Assembly: GCA_964526565.1 (NCBI GenBank)
Contig: CAZGMC010000039.1
Coordinates: 1-35,029, forward strand
DNA length: 35,029 bases
Reading direction: 5' to 3'
Source of the DNA: CAZGMC01 sp964526565
GTDB lineage: Bacteria > Pseudomonadota > Alphaproteobacteria > DSM-16000 > Inquilinaceae
Notes under the pieces: generated by a model
The model's input: the letters and a program-made list of their open reading frames with translations, nothing else
The model's database searches: none
What the model was told of the DNA's origin: nothing
Shown here: piece after piece, positions 23,251 through 31,754 of the stretch
Layout: the number at the start of each line of letters is the position of its first letter
Position numbering within the stretch: position 1 is the stretch's first letter
Position numbers and translations under genes: made by a program

Positions 23251-23442
23251 TTAACTACTGCCGAAACAACCGCACCAATTAAGGGCGCTCACAATTGCGG
23301 TCCGCATGTTGCCCCTTCGTACAATCTTGAATTTCGGCAGGTCAATCTCCCGCTGAAAATGCTCTCGGGCATCGAGGTCTCCGAAACCGCCTCCGTTCAT
23401 TGAGCGCACGAGGGCGTGAAGCTCTTTCTCTAATTTGTTCAA
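23251..23442 (-). CDS. small hypothetical protein in AT-richer segment
   Basis: 63 residues from TTG 23442, charged at the N-terminus (MNKLEKELHALVRSMNGG). No family is recognised. It lies in the AT-richer 23.2-23.6 kb stretch between the IS and tRNA-Arg, which differs in composition from the rest of the window and may be a remnant of an integrated element. A promoter-like pair lies 80-110 nt upstream. The start codon and even the coding nature are uncertain; a degraded gene is equally possible. Confidence 0.3.
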   Translation of the reverse strand: MNKLEKELHALVRSMNGGGFGDLDAREHFQREIDLPKFKIVRRGNMRTAIVSALNWCGCFGSS

Positions 23443-23520
23443 GGCGCTCTCTCTAACCTACAGAGACACCACGATGACCAATATCGCAGGATAGGGTAGT
23501 TGCGCTCCCTGTACAAGGGC

Positions 23521-23549
23521 ATATTATGCGGCGGTTACCGGCTTTCCAA
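23521..23549 (-). promoter_or_regulatory. promoter-like pair in the island remnant
   Basis: On the minus strand TTGGAA (23544-23549) and TAATAT (23521-23526) are separated by 17 nt, each with 4/6 consensus matches. It points toward the small frame at 23251-23442. Confidence 0.3.
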
Positions 23550-23606
23550 TGAGTATAATCGAAGAATAAATCCAACCGCCTCACCGCCAACCCATTGAAA
23601 CCATAG

Positions 23607-23679
23607 CGACCCCGGCAGGATTCGAACCTGCGACCATCGGCTTAGAAGGCCGGTGCTCTATCCACTGAGCTACGGGGCC
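23607..23679 (-). tRNA. tRNA-Arg (anticodon TCT)
   Basis: The cloverleaf folds by eye: acceptor GGCCCCG pairs with CGGGGTC (one G-T), D-arm GCTC...GAGC, anticodon arm CCGGC-CTTCTAA-GCCGA (anticodon TCT; the outermost pair is C-A), and T-arm GCAGG-TTCGAAT-CCTGC. The discriminator is G and CCA is not encoded. It reads AGA, with likely wobble to AGG. Its 3' end is repeated imperfectly at 22378-22402, which suggests it is an integration site. Confidence 0.95.
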
Positions 23680-23725
23680 GTGGTGTCTTCGGCATGCGCC
23701 GCTTGGGCCTCTGCCGGCAGCGGGC

Positions 23726-23785
23726 TGGTCAGGCCAGGTTGGGTCAGGCCGGGCCGGGTCAGGTCGGGCCGGGTCAGGTCGGCCG
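23726..23785. repeat. 15-bp GC-rich tandem repeat, about four units
   Basis: Units of the type GGGTCAGGCCGGGCC begin at 23726, 23741, 23756 and 23771, with a few substitutions. The last unit contains the stop codon of the complex I accessory gene, so the repeat grew from the gene's 3' end into the gap before tRNA-Arg. Confidence 0.85.
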
Positions 23786-24064
23786 CGGCTTGAAGTTGTC
23801 GGCGTAGTTGCGCGGGCGAACGCGGCGCTTGTGCTCGGGGGCCACGGTGTACTGCAGCCCCTCGCGCTGGGCATAGGCGACGGCGTCCTCTTTGGACTCG
23901 AAGCTCAAGCGGATCTGGTTCAGCGTGTCGGCCGACGCGGTCCAGCCCATCAGCGGCTCCGGCCGCCGCGGCGTCAGCGGCTCGAACTCCAGCACCCACT
24001 CGCGGGTGCCGCGATGGCCGGACTGCATGGCGGTCCTGGACGGCCGGAAGATGCGCGCCTGCAT
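23774..24064 (-). CDS. ETC complex I subunit (NDUFS4/18 kDa-like accessory subunit)
   Basis: 96 residues. MQARIFRPSRTAMQSG, REWVLEFEP, PLMGWTASADTLNQIRLSFE and the late HKRRVRPRNYADNFKPRP are the standard landmarks of the alphaproteobacterial homologue of mitochondrial NDUFS4, which stabilises the N module of NADH:ubiquinone oxidoreductase. ATG 24064 begins exactly at the family start. The gene stands between two tRNA genes on the same strand and is a good taxonomic marker for Alphaproteobacteria. Its end overlaps a 15-bp repeat tract. Confidence 0.92.
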   Translation of the reverse strand: MQARIFRPSRTAMQSGHRGTREWVLEFEPLTPRRPEPLMGWTASADTLNQIRLSFESKEDAVAYAQREGLQYTVAPEHKRRVRPRNYADNFKPRPT

Positions 24065-24115
24065 GACGGTCGTTCCCGTTCCATCGAACAACAATGCGGC
24101 GGCCGGCGGAGCTGG

Positions 24116-24189
24116 TCGGGGCGGAGAGATTCGAACTCCCGACATCCTGCTCCCAAAGCAGGCGCGCTACCAGACTGCGCTACGCCCCG
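24116..24189 (-). tRNA. tRNA-Pro (anticodon TGG)
   Basis: 74 nt. Acceptor CGGGGCG pairs with CGCCCCG, D-arm GCGC...GCGC, anticodon arm CCTGC-TTTGGGA-GCAGG (anticodon TGG), and T-arm GGGAG-TTCGAAT-CTCTC (one G-T). The discriminator is A and no CCA is encoded. It reads proline codons. Confidence 0.95.
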
Positions 24190-24262
24190 ACGCCGTTGAA
24201 CCCTCCGCAAATTATGAACTCTGACCGCGCATTGCAAGATTGCGCCGCGGCGCGGGCACTGA

Positions 24263-24352
24263 TCTGATGGCCCCGGGTCTGATGGCCCCGGGTCTGATGG
24301 CCCCGGGTCTGATGGCCCCGGGTCTGATGGCCCCAGGTCTGATAGCGCCGGT
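24263..24352. repeat. 15-bp tandem repeat TCTGATGGCCCCGGG, five units and a degenerate sixth
   Basis: Four perfect 15-bp units (24263-24322), one with a single change (to 24337) and a degenerate unit (to 24352) fill most of the 216-nt gap between tRNA-Pro and the first O-methyltransferase gene. They lie upstream of a plus-strand gene, so they could affect its promoter. They are too short and without spacers to be a CRISPR array. Confidence 0.93.
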
Positions 24353-24405
24353 GCGCGCCGCACGCCCGCGCCGGCGCCGCCAAAGCGCCGAGGACGACCG
24401 CCCCC

Positions 24406-25071
24406 TTGACTGCCGGCTCCCCGTTCCTGCCCCAGGCCCTGCGCGACTATCTGGTCGCCGTGTCGTGCCGCGAGCCGGCGCCGCTGGCCGCCCTGCGCGC
24501 CGCGACCGATGCCCTGCCGCAGGCGCACTACCAGATCCCGCCGGAGGAGGCGCAACTCCTCACCTTCGTGCTGGAACTGGCCGGCGCCCGTCATGTGCTC
24601 GACATCGGCACCTTCACCGGCTACAGCGCCCTGCTCGCCGCCCTGGTGGTGCCGCCGGACGGCAGCGTCACCACCTTCGACGTGTCCGACGCCTTCACCG
24701 CCATCGCCCGCCGCCACTGGCAGGCCGCCGGGGTGGCCGGGCGGATCGCGCTGCACCTGGGCCCGGCAGCCGAGAGCCTGCGCCGGCTGCTGGCCGAGGG
24801 CCGCGTCGGCACGTACGACGCCGCCTTCATCGATGCCGACAAGGAGTCCTATCCCGACTACTACGAGCTGGCCCTGGCCCTGCTGCGCCCCGGCGGCGTC
24901 GTCGCCATTGACAACACGCTGTGGCGCGGCCGCGTCGCCGACCCGGCCGACGCCCGCCCGCGCACCACCGCCGTCCACGCGCTGAACCTGCGCATCCGCG
25001 ACGACGCTCGGGTGACGCCGGTGCTGGTCCCGGTCGGCGACGGGCTGACGCTGGTCCGCAAACGCCCCTGA
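24406..25071 (+). CDS. class I O-methyltransferase (CCoAOMT/COMT-type), first of a tandem pair
   Basis: 221 residues. The SAM site is HVLDIGTFTGYSALLAALVV, the metal- and catalysis-linked Asp stretch is FIDADKESYPDYYELAL and the second metal site is GGVVAIDNTLWRG; this order is diagnostic of the cation-dependent O-methyltransferase family that includes caffeoyl-CoA and catechol methyltransferases. The start is probably TTG 24406: the resulting N-terminus aligns codon for codon with the paralogue (ALRDYL against ALYGYL) and AGGA lies upstream. Bacterial substrates in this family are varied (phenolics, peptidyl carriers), so the substrate is unknown. The paralogue follows 40 nt later. Confidence 0.92.
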   Translation: MTAGSPFLPQALRDYLVAVSCREPAPLAALRAATDALPQAHYQIPPEEAQLLTFVLELAGARHVLDIGTFTGYSALLAALVVPPDGSVTTFDVSDAFTAIARRHWQAAGVAGRIALHLGPAAESLRRLLAEGRVGTYDAAFIDADKESYPDYYELALALLRPGGVVAIDNTLWRGRVADPADARPRTTAVHALNLRIRDDARVTPVLVPVGDGLTLVRKRP

Positions 25072-25111
25072 GCCACCACTGCGTCGCCCCCTGCCGAAAG
25101 GACACCGCGCC

Positions 25112-25783
25112 ATGTCGACCCGCACCGTGCCGCTGACCGACGCGCTGTACGGCTACCTGACCGCGACACTGCCGCCGGAGCCGGAGGTCCTGCGCGACCT
25201 GCGCGCCGAGACGGCGCAGCTCGGCGATATCGTCCGCATGCAGATCTCGCCCGAGCAGGGCCGGTTCATGACCGTGCTGGTGCGGCTGATGGCGCCACGG
25301 CGGGTGCTGGAGATCGGCACCTTCACCGGCTACAGCACGATCAGCATGGCGCTGGCCCTGCCGCACGACGGCCGCATCGTCGCCTGCGACGTCAGCGACG
25401 AGTGGACTGCCATCGCCCGCCGCTACTGGCAGGCCGCCGGCGTCGCCGGCCGCATCGACCTGCGCCTGGCGCCGGCGCAGGACACCCTGGCGGAGCTGCG
25501 CGCCGGCGGCGGCGACGGCACGTTCGACCTGTCGTTCATCGACGCCGACAAGGGGAACTACCGCCACTACTACGAGGAGTCGCTGGCCCTGCTGCGGCCC
25601 GGCGGCGTGGTGCTGGTCGACAACGCGCTGTGGGGCGGCGCCGTCGCCGACCCGGCCCGACATGACCCGGACACGGTGGCGATCCGCGCCCTCAACGCCT
25701 TCGTCCGCGACGACCCGCGGGTCGAGGCCTGTCTGCTGCCGGTCGGCGACGGGGTGCTGATGGCGTGCAAGCGCCAACCCTGA
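25112..25783 (+). CDS. class I O-methyltransferase (CCoAOMT/COMT-type), second of a tandem pair
   Basis: 223 residues, clearly a duplicate of the preceding gene: VLEIGTFTGYSTISMALAL, AIARRYWQAAGVAGRIDLRL, FIDADKGNYRHYYEESLALL and GGVVLVDNALWGG match position for position, while the N-terminal ~50 residues and the substrate-facing loops differ. AAAGGA precedes ATG 25112. The pair is likely co-transcribed and may act on different acceptors. Confidence 0.92.
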   Translation: MSTRTVPLTDALYGYLTATLPPEPEVLRDLRAETAQLGDIVRMQISPEQGRFMTVLVRLMAPRRVLEIGTFTGYSTISMALALPHDGRIVACDVSDEWTAIARRYWQAAGVAGRIDLRLAPAQDTLAELRAGGGDGTFDLSFIDADKGNYRHYYEESLALLRPGGVVLVDNALWGGAVADPARHDPDTVAIRALNAFVRDDPRVEACLLPVGDGVLMACKRQP

Positions 25784-25922
25784 ACATTAACGGTATCGTG
25801 ACAAAAGGATTCTCAGATTGTCGTCCTGACACGGCCGCCCACCTCCATTAGACACCGGGCGGCACAGGGCAGGCGGGCGCCCGCGCCATGATTTTCAATC
25901 CGCTCCGCAGCGGCCTGCCGCC

Positions 25923-26270
25923 ATGAGACAGCCAACCCCGACGATCGCGGCCGCCGCGCTGGCGGCCGTCCTGGCTGCGGCCCCGGCCCCGGCCCCGGCC
26001 CCGGCCGCGGCCGCGGCACAGGATCGGTGCGCCGAGCGGCGGACGGTGGTGGCGTTTCTGGCCGACGCTTACGGCGAGGCGCCGGTCGGTCGCGGCGTCG
26101 CCAACAATGGCGGGCCGATCGAGGTGTTCGCCGCTGCCGACGGCGCCACCTGGACGATCCTGATCACCATGCCCGACGGCGCCGCCTGCATGGTCGCCGC
26201 CGGCCACTCCTGGGAGCGCCTGCCCGAGTCCCAGATCCCTGGCGCCGAAGAGCGCGACCCGCAGAGCTGA
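25923..26270 (+). CDS. small secreted (periplasmic) hypothetical protein
   Basis: 115 residues. An Ala-rich signal peptide (IAAAALAAVLAAAPAPAPA) extended by an Ala-Pro run from a GGCCCC repeat ends near AAAAAQDRC. The mature ~80 residues (VVAFLADAYGEAPVGRGVAN, IEVFAAADGATWTILITMPD, ACMVAAGHSW) form a short domain with two cysteines. The pattern is common in small alphaproteobacterial periplasmic proteins of unknown function. No family name is recognised with confidence. Confidence 0.75.
   Translation: MRQPTPTIAAAALAAVLAAAPAPAPAPAAAAAQDRCAERRTVVAFLADAYGEAPVGRGVANNGGPIEVFAAADGATWTILITMPDGAACMVAAGHSWERLPESQIPGAEERDPQS
25979..26002. repeat. GGCCCC hexamer repeat, four copies
   Basis: Four perfect units in frame at the signal peptide end of the small secreted protein, encoding Ala-Pro pairs, the same design as the CAGGCC repeat in the TAXI signal peptide. 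Confidence 0.9.
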
Positions 26271-26288
26271 CGGCCGTCGACCGCAGCC

Positions 26289-29096
26289 TCAGGCCGTTTC
26301 GGCGGCAGGCGCAGCGGCTCCGGCCGTGGCACGCCGGCGCAGCCACTTCTCGATGGTGATGATCGGCATGATCAGCAGGCCGACGCCCGCCGCAATCAGC
26401 CACTGCCCGAGCCCGAGCGGCGCCGAGCCGAACAGGGCATTCATGAACGGCACGTACACGAACGCCACCTGCAGCGCCAGGATCGCGCCGACCCCGACAT
26501 GGATCCACGGGTTGCTGAACAGCCCGATCTTCGTCATCGGGTCGGTCAGCGAGCGGCAGTTGAGCAGATAGAAGATCTGGAAGAAGATCACCGTGGTCAC
26601 GGCCATGGTCTGCGCCTCGGCATAGGCGCGGGCCCGGTCCTCGGGGGCGGCCAGCCCGCCATACGCGAACAGGAACAGGCCGATCGCCCCGGCGGCCATC
26701 AGCAGGGCGACGAACACCGTGCGCGTCAGCACGAACGGACTCAGCACCGGTGCGTCCGGGTCGCGCGGTGGTCGTCGCATGATGGCCGGTTCCATCACCT
26801 CCAGGCCCAGCGGCAGGGCCAGCGCCACGGCGGCGACCAGGTTGATCCACAGGATCTGCACGGGCTGCATGGCCAGCACCGGCGCGCCGTCGATGATGGG
26901 GAAGAACGCCACAGCCGCCATCAGGATGATGGCCAGGCCCAGATTGGTCGGCAGCACGAAGGCCAGCGCCTTGATCAGGTTGTCGTAGACGCGGCGGCCC
27001 TCTTCCACGGCGGCCTCGATCGACGCGAAGTTGTCGTCGGTCAGCACCATGTCGCCGGCCTCCTTGGTCACGGCGGTGCCGGTGATGCCCATGGCCACGC
27101 CGATGTCGGCCTGCTTGAGCGCCGGCGCATCGTTGACGCCGTCGCCGGTCATCGCCACCACGTGGCCTTCGGACTGCAGTGCCCCGACCAGGCGCAGCTT
27201 GTGCTCCGGCGCGACACGGGCGAAGACGTTGTGCCGGATGGCAACCTGCCGCGTCTCGTCGGGCGAGCATTCGGCCAGCTCGCGGCCGGTCACGGCGGTC
27301 TCGCCGGGCTTCGCCAGGCCCAGCGCCTCGCCGATGGCGCGCGCCGTGGCGGCGTGGTCGCCGGTGATCATCTTGACGGTGATGCCGGCCTGCTGGCAGG
27401 CGTGGACGGCGGCGACGGCCTCCTCGCGCGGCGGGTCGATCATGCCCTGCAGCCCGAGGAACGCGAAACCGCCCTCGGCATCGGCCTCGTCGAGCCGGTC
27501 GAGGGGCCGGTCCGGCCGGCGGGCGGCGAAGGCCAGCACGCGCATGCCCTGCCCGGCCAGCCGCTCGACCTCGGGCACGATCGCCGCCGGGTCCAGGGTG
27601 CCGCCGCCCTGCGGGTCGGCACAGCGCCGCGCCACCACTTCGGGCGCGCCCTTCATGTAGATGACCTGGCCGCCGCCGGGCTCCTTGTGCAGGGTGGCCA
27701 TGAACTGGCGCTCGGACTCGAAGGGAATGGCGTCGACGCGCGGATAGTCGCGGCGCAGGCCGTCGGGCGGCAGGCCCAGCTTGTGCGCGGCGACGACCAG
27801 CGCGCCCTCGGTCGGGTCGCCGGTCAGCACCCAGCCGGCCTCGCGGTCCTCGTGCAGCGCCGAGTCGTTGCACAGGGCGCCGCACCGCGCCAGGTCGGCC
27901 ACCGGCGCCGGCAGGTCGGCCACCGGCGCGCCGTCCTCGCCCTGCAACTCCCCTTCCGGCGCATAGCCGATGCCGGTCAGGCGGTGGATGCCCGCGGACG
28001 TCCACAGCGCCTGCACGGTCATCTCGTTGCGGGTCAGGGTGCCGGTCTTGTCGGAGCAGATCACCGTGGTCGAGCCCAGCGTCTCCACCGCCGGCATCTT
28101 GCGGACGATCGCACGGCGCCGGGCCATGCGCTGCACGCCGATGGCCAGCGAGATGGTGATGATGGCCGGCAGGCCCTCGGGGATCGCCGCCACGGCCAGC
28201 GCCACCGCCGCCAGCACGGCATCGCCCAGGCCATAGCCGCGCAGCAGGCCGACGCCCAGCAGGACCACGGCGATGACGACCACGGCCAGGGCGATCCAGC
28301 GGGCGATGACGGTCAGCTTGCGGGTCAGCGGCGTCTCCAGCTCCGACGCCTCGCCCAGCATGCGCGAGATGCGGCCCAGCTCGGTCGCCGCCCCGGTGGC
28401 CACCACCAGGGCCGTGGCCGTGCCGTAGGTGACCAGCGTGCCGCTGTAGGCCATGGAGCGCCGGTCGCCGATGCCGGCGGTCTCGGGCACCGGCTCGGCC
28501 GCCTTCTCGACCGGCACCGATTCGCCGGTCAGCGCCGCCTCCTCGACCTTCAGGCTGCGCTCCTCGAGCAGGCGCACGTCGGCCGGCACCTTGTCGCCCG
28601 ACTGCAGCAGGACGATGTCGCCCGGCACCAGCTCGGCGGTCGGCAGCGACTGCTTGCGCCCGCTGCGCAGCGTCACGGCCTCCAACGGCACCATGGTGGT
28701 CAGCGCCTTGATCGCCTGGCTGGCCCGGTATTCCTGGACGAAGCCGATGATGGCGTTGAGCACGACGACGCCGCCGATGACAAGGCCGTCGACGACCTTG
28801 CCGGTCAGGATGGCCAGCACCGTGGACCCCAGGAGTACGTAGATCAGCGGGTCGCGGATCTGGCGCAGCAGGATCTTCAGGGCCTCGTGGCCGGCCTCGC
28901 GCGGCAGGGCGTTGGGGCCGTAGCGCTCCAGGCGGCGGGCCGCCTCGTCGTCGCTCAGCCCGGCCGCGCTGCTCTGCAGCCGGTCGAGCGCCTGGTCTGC
29001 CGGCACGGCATACCAGGCGTCGGCGGTGTCCGATGCGGCGGGCCGGGCGGCAGCCGGCGCCCCGGCGGCGGCAGCCGCGGTCGTCTCGTTGGGCAT
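26289..29096 (-). CDS. P2-type cation-transporting ATPase (Ca2+/Na+ type)
   Basis: 935 residues from ATG 29096 (MPNETT). Order of features: an N-terminal cation-ATPase domain (about 25-95), two membrane segments, the actuator domain with TGES at 190-193, two more segments with AAIPEGLPA at about 303-311 (the M4 ion-site motif of SERCA/PMR-like pumps), the phosphorylated Asp349 in ICSDKTGTLTRNEM, the nucleotide domain with MKGAPEV, then MITGDHAATARAIG and MTGDGVNDAPALKQADIGVA, and a six-segment C-terminal domain. The PEGL motif points to a P2A-like calcium or related cation pump; the ion cannot be fixed by eye. An in-frame extension to 29168 lacks family similarity. It is convergent with the small secreted protein. 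Confidence 0.94.
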   Translation of the reverse strand: MPNETTAAAAAGAPAAARPAASDTADAWYAVPADQALDRLQSSAAGLSDDEAARRLERYGPNALPREAGHEALKILLRQIRDPLIYVLLGSTVLAILTGKVVDGLVIGGVVVLNAIIGFVQEYRASQAIKALTTMVPLEAVTLRSGRKQSLPTAELVPGDIVLLQSGDKVPADVRLLEERSLKVEEAALTGESVPVEKAAEPVPETAGIGDRRSMAYSGTLVTYGTATALVVATGAATELGRISRMLGEASELETPLTRKLTVIARWIALAVVVIAVVLLGVGLLRGYGLGDAVLAAVALAVAAIPEGLPAIITISLAIGVQRMARRRAIVRKMPAVETLGSTTVICSDKTGTLTRNEMTVQALWTSAGIHRLTGIGYAPEGELQGEDGAPVADLPAPVADLARCGALCNDSALHEDREAGWVLTGDPTEGALVVAAHKLGLPPDGLRRDYPRVDAIPFESERQFMATLHKEPGGGQVIYMKGAPEVVARRCADPQGGGTLDPAAIVPEVERLAGQGMRVLAFAARRPDRPLDRLDEADAEGGFAFLGLQGMIDPPREEAVAAVHACQQAGITVKMITGDHAATARAIGEALGLAKPGETAVTGRELAECSPDETRQVAIRHNVFARVAPEHKLRLVGALQSEGHVVAMTGDGVNDAPALKQADIGVAMGITGTAVTKEAGDMVLTDDNFASIEAAVEEGRRVYDNLIKALAFVLPTNLGLAIILMAAVAFFPIIDGAPVLAMQPVQILWINLVAAVALALPLGLEVMEPAIMRRPPRDPDAPVLSPFVLTRTVFVALLMAAGAIGLFLFAYGGLAAPEDRARAYAEAQTMAVTTVIFFQIFYLLNCRSLTDPMTKIGLFSNPWIHVGVGAILALQVAFVYVPFMNALFGSAPLGLGQWLIAAGVGLLIMPIITIEKWLRRRATAGAAAPAAETA

Positions 29097-29337
29097 GGTC
29101 GGTTCACCGGCGCCGATCCCGATCCGTTGGCGGGGACGGGGACTGTGGACGTTGAAGGCGTTGAACAAGGGGACCGCGACTGTCGCGGTGCACCGTGCGC
29201 GGGCCCTGTTTCCCGAACCCGGACCCGCACGAACGGCAACAACAACCGATCGGGCGCGTGGGTTTCCCCCCGCACCGCGGAGTCAGCCTACACGGAATCG
29301 CCGCGGCGGTCGCGCGTGTCGAACACGCGCCCGGGGT

Positions 29338-30843
29338 TCATGCTTCCGCCTCGACGCCCGCTTCCGGGTCGAGGGGAAAGATCGGCCGGCGCACGCGCTG
29401 GAACGGCAGCACGCCGTAGTCCGAGGTGGTGACGCCACGACCGGCGCATTCCTCCACCTCGCGCACCAGGTCGCGGAACCCGGCCCGCCAATGCACCCGC
29501 GACTTGAGCATCAGGAACCGCTTGTCCGCCGGCTCGATGCCCAGGGAGCGCAGGCACTCCGGGTCCCACGGCTCGTGGTGGCGCGAGATGACGACGATCT
29601 CGACACGCCCGGTGTCGAGCACGGCGGTCGGCCCCATGTGCATGCGCACCCCGGTGTACATCGGGCCGCGCACGGTGAACTCGCCGTCGGACAGGACCTT
29701 CACCCGGCCGGTCACGGTCAGCGGCGCGGCCTCCAGCCCGATCGCCGGCATGGCGACCTTGCCGCCGAGCGGCAGCGTGACCTCGGCGCCGCGGCCGGCC
29801 TGCACCATCTGCTCCACCGCCCACGGGTCGTGCACGGCGAAGGCGGCGACATCCTCCAGGCCCTGGCGCAGGATTTCGCCGATCACGTCCATCACGTCCA
29901 TGGTGCCGCCCGACCCGCAATTGTCGCAGTGGTCGAGCAGCAGCACCGGCCCCCCGCGCGCCGCGCTCGGCCGCGCCGGCCGCGCCGCCCGCGCCACCGC
30001 CGCCGCGGCGGGCTCGGGCGTATAGACGAAGTCGTGGCGGCGCAGCCAGCTCTGGATCAGCAGGGTGCCGCAGGCCAGCTCCGCCGCCGCCGTGTCGTAA
30101 TCGGTGACGACTGCGGCGCTCAGCCCGGCGTCGCGGATGTCGGCGTGGGGGAAGCCGGGGAAGATGGTGGCGGCCAGGGCGCCGTCGGCCTCCGCCTGGC
30201 GGGTCAGGTCGATCAGGTCGCACATGGGCGCATCGTCGGTGCCCTGGCGCATGACGTGGGGCAGCATCGGCCGGTTGCCCCAGGCCATGGTCGGCCGGCA
30301 CGCGCCGCGCGCCGCGGCCAGGCCGATGCGGCCGACCTTCAGCCCGGTCTCGTACATGTCGACGTGGGGATAGGTCTGGTAGCCGGCGATGACCGTGGCG
30401 TTGGCGACCATGCGCCGGGTCAGGTTGGCGTGGAAGTCCAGCGCCACGGCGATGGGCACGTCCGGTGCGGCGGCGCGCAGGCGCTCCAGCAGGGCGCCCT
30501 CGCCGTCCTCGAGGCTGGCGGTGACCATGGCGCCGTGCAGGTCGAGCAGGATCAGGTCGCAGCCGCGCGCCGCCTCCTCGACGATGGTCCCGGCCAGGGT
30601 TTCGAACACATCGTCGGCAGCGGGGCCGCTCGGCCACGCCTCGGCCGCCACGGGCGTGACGATGTCTGCCCCCGCCTCCTCGGCCAGGGCCAGGAAGGCG
30701 CCCATCGGCGTGGCGGTGCCCCGGCAGGCCTCGCGCGCCGCCGCCCCCCAGTGCGGCCCGTCCGGCCCGTACCGCGCCAGCGGCGTCGGCACCGGCGAGA
30801 AGGTGTTGGTCTCGTGCTTCAGCATGGCGATGACGACGCGCAT
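29338..30843 (-). CDS. M81 family metallopeptidase (MlrC-like)
   Basis: 501 residues. The M81 opening is VVIAMLKHETNTFSPVPTPL, followed by LILLDLHGAMVTASLEDGEG, VALDFHANLTRRMV, AGYQTYPHVDMYETG, the zinc-region DHCDNCGSGGTMD and the C-terminal VHWRAGFRDLVREVEECAG. MlrC was named for microcystin breakdown in sphingomonads, but the family is broad and most members have unknown peptide substrates, so the name does not imply microcystin use. ATG 30843 is the clear family start. It stands alone on the minus strand, 241 nt upstream of the ATPase gene. Confidence 0.93.
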   Translation of the reverse strand: MRVVIAMLKHETNTFSPVPTPLARYGPDGPHWGAAAREACRGTATPMGAFLALAEEAGADIVTPVAAEAWPSGPAADDVFETLAGTIVEEAARGCDLILLDLHGAMVTASLEDGEGALLERLRAAAPDVPIAVALDFHANLTRRMVANATVIAGYQTYPHVDMYETGLKVGRIGLAAARGACRPTMAWGNRPMLPHVMRQGTDDAPMCDLIDLTRQAEADGALAATIFPGFPHADIRDAGLSAAVVTDYDTAAAELACGTLLIQSWLRRHDFVYTPEPAAAAVARAARPARPSAARGGPVLLLDHCDNCGSGGTMDVMDVIGEILRQGLEDVAAFAVHDPWAVEQMVQAGRGAEVTLPLGGKVAMPAIGLEAAPLTVTGRVKVLSDGEFTVRGPMYTGVRMHMGPTAVLDTGRVEIVVISRHHEPWDPECLRSLGIEPADKRFLMLKSRVHWRAGFRDLVREVEECAGRGVTTSDYGVLPFQRVRRPIFPLDPEAGVEAEA

Positions 30844-31022
30844 GGGCCGCTGGCTCCGTCGTTGCGAAAGGTCGCCGCCGCCAGACCAGGCGACCGTCGT
30901 TTGCAGGTGTTCCTTCAGGAAACGATTGGAACCTCGCCCCGTTCTTGCGGAGGCATGAACTGGTTCATCGGTCTCTGCCCGAGCGATGCCGCAACAGGGT
31001 CCGGTTCCGGCGCAGACCGATC

Positions 31023-31754
31023 CTAGCCTCCATTCCCGGTATCGTCATCGGCCATGGCCGGCCTTCCGGCCCGGAAGCGGCGGCGGTAGACGCCGGGCTC
31101 GGCGGCGACGGCGTCGATGACCGCGGCGAAGCGCCGCGCCGCGTCGTCGGCCAGCGGCGCGCAGTCCAGTTCCAGCGGCTGGCGCGGCAGCGGGATGCAC
31201 TGGGCGACCGGGGTGCCGCGCGGCAGCACGCCCGCGAAGCCATGGTCGGTCCACACCGCCGGGAAGTGGACCAGGCCGTCGCGGTAGGCGTCGGCGTCGA
31301 CCAGCCCGGTCAGCGTGCGGAACGGCAGGTCGAAGCGGTTGACCGGGTGGGTGCACAGCAGCGACCAGCCCGGCGGCAGCTCGATCGTCCAGAAGTTCAT
31401 GAACTTGACGAACAGGGCGTCCGGGTCGAACAGCGGCGAGCCGGCCGCCTGGCTGTTGACGTGGAAGCCCAGCGGCGCGCGGGAGTGCCGCACGGCGGTC
31501 GGTCCCGGCTGCCACGACCACGAGAAACACCCGTCGGCCACGGCCACGTCGGCGGCCAGCGGCATCAGGAAGCCGCAGGTCATGGCGTCGATGAACGGCG
31601 GGCACTGCTTGACCGTGCGCACGGCGAAGCCCAGGTCAGGGTCGTCCGCCGTCATCGGCATGGCCTTCAGCCAGTCCGGCAGGCCGCGCCGCGCCGCCAC
31701 CGGCCGCGGCAGCACCTCTTCCAGCTCGGGCGGGCAGCGGAAACGGACCTTCAT
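31023..31754 (-). CDS. uncharacterised protein (possibly DUF6065-like)
   Basis: 243 residues, no signal peptide or membrane segment. Conserved-looking stretches are LPDWLKAMPM, TVKQCPPFIDAMTCGFLMPL, FSWSWQP, FMNFWTIELPPGWSLLCTHP, NRFDLPFRTLTGLVDAD and HFPAVWTDHGFAGVLPRGTP. I recall this 'CPP..DA...G..MPL ... PPGWSLL..HP.NR' layout from a family of small uncharacterised proteins (DUF6065-type), also known from phage and marine genomes, but I am not certain. No catalytic motif is recognised. It stands alone and points away from the small RNA candidate. Confidence 0.8.
   Translation of the reverse strand: MKVRFRCPPELEEVLPRPVAARRGLPDWLKAMPMTADDPDLGFAVRTVKQCPPFIDAMTCGFLMPLAADVAVADGCFSWSWQPGPTAVRHSRAPLGFHVNSQAAGSPLFDPDALFVKFMNFWTIELPPGWSLLCTHPVNRFDLPFRTLTGLVDADAYRDGLVHFPAVWTDHGFAGVLPRGTPVAQCIPLPRQPLELDCAPLADDAARRFAAVIDAVAAEPGVYRRRFRAGRPAMADDDTGNGG

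Noticed and set aside
24263..24352. Possible CRISPR array in the 15-bp repeats
   Set aside because: The units are 15 bp and directly adjacent without spacers; CRISPR repeats are longer and separated by unique spacers. It is a tandem repeat.
26499..29432. A 977-residue open frame on the plus strand opposite the P-type ATPase gene
   Set aside because: It is Gly/Arg/His/Gln-rich without family motifs and lies antisense to a gene with all P-type ATPase motifs; such long frames are a by-product of high GC3 content.
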